IMG/VR virus record: IMGVR_UViG_3300021197_000790
Location: 1 to 24,392 of that record
Direction: 5' to 3' (one strand)
From: a virus
DNA length: 24,392 nt
Below the pieces are notes generated by a model. It did not search any database and was not told the origin of the DNA. It was given only the letters and a program-made list of their open reading frames with translations. Every line of letters starts with the position of its first letter. Position 1 is the first letter of the stretch. Made by a program: the position numbers and the translations under genes. Shown piece by piece: positions 6,797-13,861 of the stretch.

Positions 6797-7316
6797 ATTC
6801 TACCACACTATAACTATCTATTCCACAATACTCCTTTAGTTTAGCAGTTCCTTGTAGGAAAGTCAAGTCAATTACACAGGCATATTTCATATCCATTACT
6901 TTAAACTCCTGTAAGAGCTCAAATATAGCACTTGCAGTTCCACCCGTAGCACTTACATCATCTATGATACAAACGTTGCTGTCTGGCCCTAATTTTGCGT
7001 CCTGCTTTATGTTTAAGTTTGTTTCTGCGTACTCATATGTAAAGTGATGTGTATGCAAAGGCCCTGGAAGTTTGCCTGGCTTCCGAACTATGTGTAAAGG
7101 TATTTCCATATCTAATGCCACTGGAGCACCCCATAAAAATCCTCTGGCATCTGGTGCCACAATATCTGTAATTTTATTACGCATACAAAAGTCTGTTAGT
7201 TTAGTAACAGTATACTGAAATGCTTTTGGATTTTCTAAAATACTTGTAACGTCTTTGTATTGTATTCCTTTAACAGGAAAGTCAGGTACAGTTTTTATTA
7301 CTTTTTTAAGATCCAT
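6786..7316 (-). CDS. apt: Adenine phosphoribosyltransferase
   Basis: A 176-residue APRT, the usual length (about 180). It joins adenine with PRPP to make AMP. TVPDFPVKGIQYKDVTSIL is the N-terminal adenine-recognition block of the family, VRKPGKLPG is the conserved basic loop, and IIDDVSATGGTA (about 117-128) is the PRPP-binding motif with its acidic pair. The ATG at 7316 is preferred to an upstream TTG. It overlaps the stop of the 248-residue gene by 11 bases and the nucleosidase-like gene by 11 bases. With that enzyme it makes a two-step route from MTA or SAH to AMP. Confidence 0.93.
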   Translation of the reverse strand: MDLKKVIKTVPDFPVKGIQYKDVTSILENPKAFQYTVTKLTDFCMRNKITDIVAPDARGFLWGAPVALDMEIPLHIVRKPGKLPGPLHTHHFTYEYAETNLNIKQDAKLGPDSNVCIIDDVSATGGTASAIFELLQEFKVMDMKYACVIDLTFLQGTAKLKEYCGIDSYSVVEYDA

Positions 7317-8052
7317 TCTCAAGTTCCCATTCTAAGTTTTCAGCATGTTCTTCCCAATACTCAGATAAGTCGCCATCTTCAGGATCAATATATTCATCTC
7401 TCCATTTGTCTGTAATCCAACCAACTGCGGCTTCGTAACTTTTGCCCGTTGTATCATTGTAGTCATAGTCTGCTTCTAATAGATTTTTATCGTACCAAAG
7501 GTCTTCTACAAAATCGCCTAAATGTGTTTCTACAATACTGAATACTAATTTATTAGGATCAAAAGGTTCGTCAGATTCTACAAACCAAGTTGCAAATCCA
7601 CCTTTTTCTGAACTATGAAATAACATCACAGGAGTACATCCTTCTGAATCAGCATTTATGTCTGTGCTAATATATGCACCTTCTCTGCCTTTTAGTGTAT
7701 GTCCTTCAACTTCCATTTCATTTTCATCATATGCATATTTGTCATCTTCATTAGTTATATCACTTACAAAGAATCCGCCATCTGCATAAGCGGCATTGAT
7801 ATGTTCTATATCATCTACTCCATACCAACCTTCTATTTCATTAGTGTCTTCAAAAATATCAGGAGAGTCGGAATCAAGATCCTCGTCATCGTCCCATTCA
7901 CTTAGTGCAAGTACATGTGGTATGAAAGTTTCATATGTACCTTCCTCTTCGATTATAGGTGCCCAATATTTAACGAACTCTTCTGATACTGAGCCAACTG
8001 CAAGTTCGCCGCCATATCTTCCGCCTTCAATTCTATACTTAAATTTTGCCAT
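7306..8052 (-). CDS. Uncharacterised acidic 248-residue protein
   Basis: Not recognised. Strongly acidic throughout, with runs such as EWDDDEDLDSDSPDIFEDTN (about 92-111) and many Trp and Tyr. MAKFKYRIEGGRYGGELAVG at the start looks like a beta-hairpin. The composition recalls DNA-mimic proteins, but acidic proteins are common in these phages and this is not evidence of function. GGAG lies seven bases before the ATG. It is co-transcribed between an unknown gene downstream of uvsW and apt. Confidence 0.75.
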   Translation of the reverse strand: MAKFKYRIEGGRYGGELAVGSVSEEFVKYWAPIIEEEGTYETFIPHVLALSEWDDDEDLDSDSPDIFEDTNEIEGWYGVDDIEHINAAYADGGFFVSDITNEDDKYAYDENEMEVEGHTLKGREGAYISTDINADSEGCTPVMLFHSSEKGGFATWFVESDEPFDPNKLVFSIVETHLGDFVEDLWYDKNLLEADYDYNDTTGKSYEAAVGWITDKWRDEYIDPEDGDLSEYWEEHAENLEWELENGS

Positions 8053-8066
8053 ATTTTTTCTCCAGT

Positions 8067-8570
8067 TTAATCTAACAAATTTCCAATATCAATCTCTTGT
8101 GGTATTTTGTTTGCTTCTTTAACAAACATTGCACACGCAGGATTGCTAGTGTTCTCTAAGGGTGCTAACAACATGTGTCCATTCTTTAATTTTGGAAAGA
8201 ACCATTTTACATCTTGAAAGATATTTGTAATCTTAACTTCATGTGCTTCTAGTAATTTTCCACTTAATGGATTTAAGGTTGCTGTTAGGAACCCTCTATT
8301 ATTTAAACTGGTAAGTGGTAATACTTCTATTCCACTCAAATCTTCATCTGTAATTGCAATACTCCAATCCATTGGCATTTGGATATTGTAGTCGCCTATC
8401 TGCAAACATATTGCAGGAGCATAAAAACTCTCCAAAAAGATTAAAGGTAAAAAATAGTAATCCATCCATTCAGGATCACTGGTATCAAATACACCAAATC
8501 TTATATCATCTATTTCATCTGGTACATTATCTATTTCATATACGGTATTATCTACTGTTAATATTTTCAT
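8067..8570 (-). CDS. Uncharacterised 167-residue protein downstream of uvsW
   Basis: Not recognised. Hydrophobic and beta-rich, with an acidic N-terminal third (DNTVYEIDNVPDEIDDIRFG) and a central YFLPLIFLESFYAPAICLQI stretch that is hydrophobic but is not followed by a typical membrane anchor. Three cysteines have no metal-site spacing. The ATG overlaps the uvsW stop (ATGA), so it is translationally coupled to the helicase, and a role in recombination or replication is inferred from that alone. Confidence 0.75.
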   Translation of the reverse strand: MKILTVDNTVYEIDNVPDEIDDIRFGVFDTSDPEWMDYYFLPLIFLESFYAPAICLQIGDYNIQMPMDWSIAITDEDLSGIEVLPLTSLNNRGFLTATLNPLSGKLLEAHEVKITNIFQDVKWFFPKLKNGHMLLAPLENTSNPACAMFVKEANKIPQEIDIGNLLD

Positions 8571-10024
8571 TTATACTCCACTTTAGTAACTTGAAAAGGG
8601 AATCCTTGTTCTTTATAGAATGCTTTTCGTTTGGTTAAATGTCGCTTACTATATTTTAGATTACTTGTGATGTCGACCACATTCAAATAATCCTTATCTT
8701 CTGCTTTACGGATTCCTCTACCGATACTTTGTATAACTCTTACAAAACTTTTACCTGGCTCTAAAAGAACTAAGTTAAAAATTCTTGGTATGTTAATACC
8801 GACCGCCGCAACACCGTAAGTTGCGACTATTACTTTATTATCCATCTCAGATACTTGGGCATATTCTGTTTGCCTATCTTTGACTTTCATATCTCCACTA
8901 ATAAATACCCAGTCTGGATTCTTTTCCATTAAAAGTTCACCAGTTGCTATTCTATCTATTAGAACAAGTGTATTACCAGAACCACTTAGTCCTTTAATAA
9001 TATCACTTATGTGACTTACTCTGCCGTCGTCTGTTACAAGCCATTTTAATTCTTGTGCATAGTTGTTAAACCCTAACACACCATCTTGTAATTGAAATAT
9101 GTTAATGTCTAACTTTGCTAACACACCTCTGTCTTGTAATTCTTTACTGCTTAAATTTCCTGTAACTGGACCTAAACAACAAGTACACCCAACTGCTTCA
9201 TACTCGTCTTTTGGTATAGTGCCTGTTAGTCCCCAACGAATAGGAACATTAGCAAATACACCACCTAGTAAGTTTCTTAATACATCTGCTTTTGCTTTGT
9301 GTACTTCGTCTACCATTATACACACAACACCTTCTAGGAATTGGTCAATAGGAAAGTCTGCTTCATACTTTTTACTTTTCTTTTCTAGTATTGCTAGACT
9401 TTGCCAAGTACATATTGTATGTGTTTTATCATACTCTTTCCTATCACCAAATAATACGCCAACATCAAGACCTAAATTTTTATAGTCTCTTTCTGTTTGT
9501 ACTACCAAATCTTTGTTAGGAACAATAACTACAGTACGCCCATATGGCTCACATAAATCGCTTAAGGCGGCTGTTATGAGAGTCTTACCGGCCCCTGTAG
9601 CCACTTCCTGCAAACTTTGTGGGTTTGCAATAAACTCGTTAATAACTTCAACTTGATAATCTCTAAGTATAATAGGTTCACCTTCTGCAGGATGTCCTTT
9701 GGGCCATGCTGTATTCTCATACCTTGTTTGCTCAATGGGTTGAAAATTAAACTTCCATTCATCACGTTGATCCTGTATTTCAATTTCGTAACCATCTGCT
9801 TGTACAATAGGCAATAACCTATCCAGCATGTTCATATATGTTCTACCACCAATATCACAATACCTGACACAACCATCCCATCTGCCTAGTTTATAAGCAG
9901 GCATATGATATGCATAAGGTAAGAAATATTTACAAGCATCAGAAATTTTACGTCTAGTGCTTGGTGCTAATCCAACAAACTTTACGTTTACTTCATCTCT
10001 TATTTCTAGAACACATTTAGCCAT
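8567..10024 (-). CDS. uvsW: UvsW-like SF2 DNA helicase
   Basis: A 485-residue helicase (T4 UvsW about 500). The N-terminal domain has LGRWDGCVRYCD (46-57), matching the GNWDGR block of T4 UvsW. Motifs follow in order: LRDYQ (120-124, Q-like), ATGAGKT (142-148, Walker A), DEVH (239-242, Walker B), GLTGT (motif III), and QSIGRGIRKAED (motif VI, arginine fingers). In T4 it remodels branched DNA and R-loops, switching origin replication to recombination-dependent replication. A sigma70-type promoter lies directly upstream, and its predicted start falls on the ATG, so the mRNA should be leaderless. The promoter overlaps the end of the receptor gene. Confidence 0.95.
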   Translation of the reverse strand: MAKCVLEIRDEVNVKFVGLAPSTRRKISDACKYFLPYAYHMPAYKLGRWDGCVRYCDIGGRTYMNMLDRLLPIVQADGYEIEIQDQRDEWKFNFQPIEQTRYENTAWPKGHPAEGEPIILRDYQVEVINEFIANPQSLQEVATGAGKTLITAALSDLCEPYGRTVVIVPNKDLVVQTERDYKNLGLDVGVLFGDRKEYDKTHTICTWQSLAILEKKSKKYEADFPIDQFLEGVVCIMVDEVHKAKADVLRNLLGGVFANVPIRWGLTGTIPKDEYEAVGCTCCLGPVTGNLSSKELQDRGVLAKLDINIFQLQDGVLGFNNYAQELKWLVTDDGRVSHISDIIKGLSGSGNTLVLIDRIATGELLMEKNPDWVFISGDMKVKDRQTEYAQVSEMDNKVIVATYGVAAVGINIPRIFNLVLLEPGKSFVRVIQSIGRGIRKAEDKDYLNVVDITSNLKYSKRHLTKRKAFYKEQGFPFQVTKVEYK

Positions 10025-10029
10025 AGTTT

Positions 10030-10059
10030 ATTATACTACCATTTCCTTTGTATTGTCAA
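10030..10059 (-). promoter_or_regulatory. Sigma70-type promoter of uvsW
   Basis: Minus strand: TTGACA at 10059-10054, 18-base spacer, TATAAT at 10035-10030. The predicted transcription start is about 10023, inside the ATG at 10024-10022. The -35 box lies in the last codons of the TonB receptor gene, so the promoter is embedded in the end of that gene. Confidence 0.8.
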
Positions 10060-11736
10060 CTTAATTTCTCTACCTTGAGTACCATACCCTGGTAAAACCT
10101 CTGTGTCTTCGTCTAACACGTTATTAACATTAAGTGCTAATTGTACATTAGAATCAAATGTTTTAACATATCCCAAGTTTAATTTTTGCAAATCCTCTAA
10201 TTCGTCGCCATCATAATCTCCAGGCTTTCTATCATATGCACCTGTGTAAGTAGCATTTATATTATGAGAACCAAAGTCTTGATTGTAACTTAATACTGCA
10301 ACATACTTAGGCACTCTAGCCTGCTCTGTATCTGTTGCTTTTAGCATTACGCCAAATGCTCCAAATGTTTGCGAGTATCTAAACCCTTTAGTTTGGTATG
10401 CACCTGTATTAAGATATTTTGCATTGTTATAAACAGTTGTAGTTGTTGATGTAGCATTTCCTTCTTCGTCAATATCTATTGTTACAACATCTTCAGAATA
10501 TCCTGGTTGGTATTCTATTGCTTGTTCAAAGTCATACATAAAAATACTTAATACACCAAATCCTAATTCATACCCAACTGCTTCTTCTGGTAGTAAATCT
10601 AAGTTAGCATCAACCCAACCATCTCCATTTAATTCGTATAAGTTTGGTCTTCTATAACTTGTACCAGCATTAAAAAAGAATTGATTCTTTTCAATACCAA
10701 ATCTCATAGCATTCTGGTCTTCATTGCCAACTCTAAAACCAAAGTTATAATTTAAGGCAAACTCGGCATTAATATTTAAGTAAGCACCATAATTATCTCT
10801 TGTATGCTTTTCATTGTTTAAACTTTCATACTGTTCCTGGCTTCCGTCTACACCATATGCAATTTGCAGTTTTTGAGATAGATTAGTTTGGTCTCCTATT
10901 CTTACATAGTCTGTACTACTCTCATTAGAGTAAGACATCCAATCACCGGAATAATATTCTGATTGCTGATGAGTTCTACCTATAGTAAAGTACTCATTGT
11001 TAATAGCAACATTATACTTCTCACCGTCTTGTACACAATTATTCGTTGATGCAAAACTAGAATCATAACAATTATCATAGTCATATTCAAAGTCTGTAAA
11101 CTTTGCTGTAATAGTAAAGTCCTGAACATCTACATTAAGTTTAACATTTTTATTTGAATATGCATCAACTTCTGTGTTGTCATTTCTTGCTTGATTATCT
11201 ACACCTAATTCTGTGTACTGTATCCAGTTTGTTGGTGCTAAGTTTAGGTACCTATGGCTATTACTTCCTGCACCCAATGTAAATCCTTTTGTAATAGTAT
11301 CTTTAATTAATACAGTTCCAGCAATACTGCTTGATCCGTATACAACACTATTAGGACCTGAGATAACTTTTATATCTTCTCCAGTTACAACATCTACTCC
11401 AAAGTTATACCATGCTGAGCCAGGCTCGTTTGCTGGTATACCATTTCTAAAGACTGTGGTGTGTATTGTTTGAGCACCACGTTCATTGTAACCTTGGAAG
11501 GCACCGTATCCACCTGCTGTCCAAGTGTATGATGGTAATACTTTTGTAATTAAATGTGTTTCTGTTAGTGGGTCTGTTTCTGTCGTTGTTACTTGTTGTG
11601 CCACTACTACAACTTCCTCTATTTCTTCTGCTTCTGCATTAAATGATATTGCCATTAATACCATAACTACAAACACAAAATATAAAGGACTAAAATTGAT
11701 ATGGAAATTCCAGTCAATTTTGTTCTTGCTTTTCAT
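10036..11736 (-). CDS. TonB-dependent outer-membrane receptor, BtuB-like
   Basis: A 566-residue receptor, short for the family (600-900; BtuB about 614). A long basic n-region (1-16) precedes a hydrophobic core (about 17-32), with a cleavage-site-like NAEA before EE at 36/37. EEVVVVAQ (40-47) looks like a TonB box, which contacts TonB for energy coupling. The plug domain follows: YNERGAQTIHTTVFRNGIPA, then GPNSVVYGSSSIAGTVLI (the conserved GPxSVLYGxxAxGGxI block). The barrel carries SYRRPNLYELNG, and the C-terminus NVLDEDTEVLPGYGTQGREI resembles BtuB [20 protein letters not shown], ending in an aromatic Trp as outer-membrane proteins do. Cargo might be cobalamin or a siderophore-like chelate. 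It has its own strong promoter and GGAG Shine-Dalgarno. No frameshift is visible. Confidence 0.92.
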   Translation of the reverse strand: MKSKNKIDWNFHINFSPLYFVFVVMVLMAISFNAEAEEIEEVVVVAQQVTTTETDPLTETHLITKVLPSYTWTAGGYGAFQGYNERGAQTIHTTVFRNGIPANEPGSAWYNFGVDVVTGEDIKVISGPNSVVYGSSSIAGTVLIKDTITKGFTLGAGSNSHRYLNLAPTNWIQYTELGVDNQARNDNTEVDAYSNKNVKLNVDVQDFTITAKFTDFEYDYDNCYDSSFASTNNCVQDGEKYNVAINNEYFTIGRTHQQSEYYSGDWMSYSNESSTDYVRIGDQTNLSQKLQIAYGVDGSQEQYESLNNEKHTRDNYGAYLNINAEFALNYNFGFRVGNEDQNAMRFGIEKNQFFFNAGTSYRRPNLYELNGDGWVDANLDLLPEEAVGYELGFGVLSIFMYDFEQAIEYQPGYSEDVVTIDIDEEGNATSTTTTVYNNAKYLNTGAYQTKGFRYSQTFGAFGVMLKATDTEQARVPKYVAVLSYNQDFGSHNINATYTGAYDRKPGDYDGDELEDLQKLNLGYVKTFDSNVQLALNVNNVLDEDTEVLPGYGTQGREIKLTIQRKW

Positions 11737-11758
11737 AAATTCTCCGGTTATGTTTTAG

Positions 11759-11778
11759 GTAAACCGTCCTCGGCTTAC
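11759..11778 (-). promoter_or_regulatory. 5'-terminal hairpin in the receptor mRNA leader
   Basis: On the minus strand GTAAGCCG-AGGA-CGGTTTAC forms an 8-bp stem (one G-U pair) with an AGGA loop. It starts about four bases from the predicted transcription start and ends about 22 bases before the receptor ATG, outside its GGAG. Hairpins at the extreme 5' end commonly protect mRNA from decay, which is the inference here. Confidence 0.5.
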
Positions 11779-11788
11779 GTCTATTATA

Positions 11789-11816
11789 ATTATACGTCTT
11801 TACTGCCAAAAGTCAA
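11789..11816 (-). promoter_or_regulatory. Sigma70-type promoter of the TonB receptor gene
   Basis: Minus strand: TTGACT at 11816-11811, 16-base spacer, TATAAT at 11794-11789, with a second TATAAT directly after it. The predicted start near 11782 gives a 46-base leader. It lies just downstream of the intrinsic terminator, so the receptor has an independent transcription unit. Confidence 0.87.
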
Positions 11817-11839
11817 GTAAAAATGTTAATTAAATATAT

Positions 11840-11871
11840 AAAAGGTGAAGCCCGGAGGATATCCGGGCTTC
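11840..11871 (-). terminator. Intrinsic terminator after the AAA+ ATPase gene
   Basis: A perfect 10-bp stem, GAAGCCCGGA / TCCGGGCTTC, with a five-base loop, followed on the minus strand by ACC and TTTTATATATTT. On the plus strand no T-run follows, so it acts in the minus direction. The GC-rich stem stands out strongly from the AT-rich surroundings. Confidence 0.82.
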
Positions 11872-11872
11872 G

Positions 11873-11921
11873 TGGTGCTCTAGTGGGGGATGACTAACGT
11901 TGAGCACCAGGGAACCGTTAG
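11873..11921 (-). ncRNA. Candidate H-type pseudoknot RNA element between AAA+ gene and terminator
   Basis: Two interleaved inverted repeats are seen on the minus strand: CTAACG (11921-11916) with CGTTAG (11899-11894), and TGGTGCTC (11909-11902) with GAGCACCA (11880-11873). The order stem1-5', stem2-5', stem1-3', stem2-3' is that of an H-type pseudoknot with stems of 6 and 8 bp, loops of about 6, 2 and 13 bases, and the terminator hairpin directly after it. It could be the 3' UTR of the ATPase mRNA, a stable small RNA released from it, or a regulatory element for read-through into the receptor gene. It matches no riboswitch I can recall. Confidence 0.55.
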
Positions 11922-11936
11922 CAATATATAATTATC

Positions 11937-12983
11937 TTATATCGCTCCTGACATACAAGTAGTTTTGGCTAAACTTTTCCAGTTCTCAGAATCCATTTTT
12001 CTAAGGTCTGCAATCTTAAGAACCATTCTCAAACTAATCTCCCTTAGTATGTTTTGGTTCTCAGTCATAAAGTCAATAACTTCTTTGTCGCCATCTTTAC
12101 CAAACTTGTATTCTTCAAGCATACCGTCTTCAACGATTTGGTTAATTCTAAGAAACTTATCTCTCTTAGAGTTCATTGTAAGATCCAAGTAGTGACATCT
12201 TGACATAAGTGCCGCCAAGTGATCCTTAATCTTCTTAGAACGAACGTTTTCAAAATCAACGTTAGTAATAAAGATACAACCACCTTTGAATTCAAACCTA
12301 TCAGGAATACCTTCTCTACGAAGTGCTTGTGATTCTGACTTCCAAGTAATAGTTCGTTTCTTACCTGAGTCCAAAGTAGCCTTAAGCATGTTCAAACATA
12401 CTTCATCAAACAACACACTATCACAGTCATCAAATACAAGTATGTTACCTGCCGCTGAATTATTATATAGTGTTTGGAACAAACCAATTGGAGTAACTGA
12501 ACCTTTAACAACTTCAGTCCTTGCAGGCTTACCAGCAACTTCTGTTAGCATGTCATAATCTTCTAAAACAGTTTCAACACCAAATGACTTACCAACTCCT
12601 GGAGGGCCACTTACTATCATACCACGTACTGTACCTTCTGCTACAGCATGAGTCATACGATCCAAAATATCAAAACGTTCTCTGATACGTTCAATTGCTT
12701 GAACATCAGTTTCTTCCTTTTCTTCTTTTGGAGTATTGTCTATTTTAGGCTGTTCAGCATAAACACTTGGAGTAACATACTCTAAGTCTTTTGTAGGATC
12801 TTCAATTAAAATCCTAATGCTTGAAAATTTCTCACCCATCGCTTCACTACCATCAACGGTAATAAAAGCACCTTTTTTGCCAATGTTAAGTGGCTTAATG
12901 ATTGGAAATACTGTATCAACGATTTCGTTTTTACGGTAAGTACCAGTCTTAACCTTTACATAATTTAAAGTTTGTTTTGTCAT
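11937..12983 (-). CDS. AAA+ family ATPase of unknown role
   Basis: A 348-residue ATPase. Residues 1-80 form a non-ATPase N-terminal domain, followed by an acidic linker (PKEEKEETD) and the AAA+ core: GPPGVGKS (126-133, Walker A), ILVFDDCD (181-188, Walker B), FITN (238-241, sensor 1) and a likely arginine finger in the SRCH region. It is not the clamp-loader gp44: the N-terminal domain and motif context differ. Similar ATPases occur in marine T4-like phages without known function. It has its own sigma70-type promoter, a structured leader of about 55 bases and a terminator, so it is a single-gene unit. The ribosome-binding site would be GGGGA about eight bases before the ATG. Confidence 0.85.
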   Translation of the reverse strand: MTKQTLNYVKVKTGTYRKNEIVDTVFPIIKPLNIGKKGAFITVDGSEAMGEKFSSIRILIEDPTKDLEYVTPSVYAEQPKIDNTPKEEKEETDVQAIERIRERFDILDRMTHAVAEGTVRGMIVSGPPGVGKSFGVETVLEDYDMLTEVAGKPARTEVVKGSVTPIGLFQTLYNNSAAGNILVFDDCDSVLFDEVCLNMLKATLDSGKKRTITWKSESQALRREGIPDRFEFKGGCIFITNVDFENVRSKKIKDHLAALMSRCHYLDLTMNSKRDKFLRINQIVEDGMLEEYKFGKDGDKEVIDFMTENQNILREISLRMVLKIADLRKMDSENWKSLAKTTCMSGAI

Positions 12984-12986
12984 AAT

Positions 12987-12995
12987 GTCATCCCC
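12987..12995 (-). promoter_or_regulatory. Ribosome-binding region of the AAA+ gene, complementary to the downstream RNA element
   Basis: GGGGATGAC on the minus strand sits three bases before the ATG and holds the only purine-rich Shine-Dalgarno candidate. It is perfectly complementary over nine bases to GTCATCCCC in the long loop of the pseudoknot candidate after the same gene (11894-11886). Confidence 0.45.
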
Positions 12996-13045
12996 GACGT
13001 TTATGTTGTTGTTTAAGGAACCCTTTTCCCTAACTCTTATATACT

Positions 13046-13073
13046 ATTATACTTCTTTTTGAGTGGAAGTCAA
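13046..13073 (-). promoter_or_regulatory. Sigma70-type promoter of the AAA+ gene
   Basis: Minus strand: TTGACT at 13073-13068, 16-base spacer, TATAAT at 13051-13046, preceded by AAAAAGG. The predicted start near 13039 gives a leader of about 55 bases, which includes a small stem TTAGGGAA / TTCCTTAA (with one G-U pair). Confidence 0.85.
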
Positions 13074-13102
13074 CCTTTTTACCAAAAAAAGTGGTAAAAA
13101 AG

Positions 13103-13642
13103 TTAATCTTTTTTGATGTTTAGCATGAACAAGCAGGTTTGTAGGCATTTTGCCTGCCATTTGGCATCATCTACAGCACTATGTAATGCTTCTTGAACGC
13201 CTTTTCTAGGGTCTACATCCATTAAACTGAATACAGTCCTGCTGTCTCTGATTTGCCAATATGCCCAATTTGTGTGGGTGTTTAGCATTTTATATAGATT
13301 CTCAATAATGACCATATCAAATTGTGGGCCTTGACACCATATTTGGTCACAGCCTACAAGCCATTTATTAAGCGATTTTGTGAATTCATCTAGTTGTATT
13401 CTGCCTTCTTCAGCAAATGCAATATCCTGAATTTCTTGTGATTGTTTGCCCCACCATTCTATTGTGTTTTGGTCAACATCTCTGCCTAGTTCTGTTTGGG
13501 CATCAATGTCTAATTTAGCATCAAAGAATGTGTGTGGTTCTTCATTGGTGTAAGGATTGAACTTTACACCACCCACACTTAATACTACTGCTTCAGGCGT
13601 TGTAGCCAAAGTTTCAATATCAATCATTGCGTGGGTGGTCAT
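13103..13642 (-). CDS. dexA: DexA-like 3'-5' exonuclease (DnaQ/RNase T fold)
   Basis: A 179-residue DEDDh exonuclease, shorter than T4 DexA (227). Exo I is MIDIET with Asp8 and Glu10; exo II is GPQFDM with Asp109; exo III is HSAVDDAKWQ with His154 and Asp159. NTIEWWGKQSQE (59-70) matches the NTIEWW block shared by DexA and the Rv2179c-like exoribonucleases. It could degrade host DNA or RNA. An AGGAG sequence lies about seven bases before the ATG. It follows the 56-residue gene, and both are read from the promoter at 13862-13890. Confidence 0.87.
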   Translation of the reverse strand: MTTHAMIDIETLATTPEAVVLSVGGVKFNPYTNEEPHTFFDAKLDIDAQTELGRDVDQNTIEWWGKQSQEIQDIAFAEEGRIQLDEFTKSLNKWLVGCDQIWCQGPQFDMVIIENLYKMLNTHTNWAYWQIRDSRTVFSLMDVDPRKGVQEALHSAVDDAKWQAKCLQTCLFMLNIKKD

Positions 13643-13661
13643 CTAATTCTCCTATACAGTT

Positions 13662-13832
13662 TTAGAACGTTTTGATACTTACGTTAGTATACATACGTTC
13701 AAAGGCGGCTTTTGCTTCTTTTAATGTGTATGGTTTTTCGTTCCAATCTTTGCGTTCTGTACAATTCATATTATACCAATTACAAAAATTGTGTTCAGGT
13801 GTTGCTGATTCATCGTATTCAAATATTTGCAT
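13662..13832 (-). CDS. 56-residue microprotein
   Basis: A short open frame with excellent expression signals: a perfect TTGACA-N17-TATAAT promoter and AGGAG six bases before the ATG. The protein starts MQIFEYDESATPEHNFCNWY and has a Cys/Trp/Tyr-rich middle (residues 15-30), an amphipathic helix TLKEAKAAFERMYTN (36-50) and a short tail. I do not recognise it. Being first in a strongly promoted unit suggests an early host-takeover role, which is inference. It ends 20 bases before the exonuclease gene. Confidence 0.75.
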   Translation of the reverse strand: MQIFEYDESATPEHNFCNWYNMNCTERKDWNEKPYTLKEAKAAFERMYTNVSIKTF

Positions 13833-13861
13833 ATTTCTCTCCTAAAAGTTATATGTAATAC

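Noticed and set aside
9574-9807. Alternative minus-strand frame inside uvsW
   Set aside because: It overlaps conserved helicase motifs in the correct frame and has no supporting signals.
11840-11921. Cobalamin riboswitch upstream of the BtuB-like receptor
   Set aside because: The receptor resembles BtuB and a structured RNA lies upstream, but I cannot find the B12-box-like core or the multi-helix layout. The element is also separated from the receptor by a terminator and an independent promoter.
11889-11930. 13-codon plus-strand frame (ATGACTAACG...) preceded by GGGGG
   Set aside because: Too short, no promoter on that strand, and the bases are explained by the minus-strand RNA structure.
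11937-12983. Assignment of the AAA+ protein as clamp-loader gp44
   Set aside because: The N-terminal 80-residue domain and motif context differ from gp44, and no clamp-loader-type C-terminal collar is apparent.
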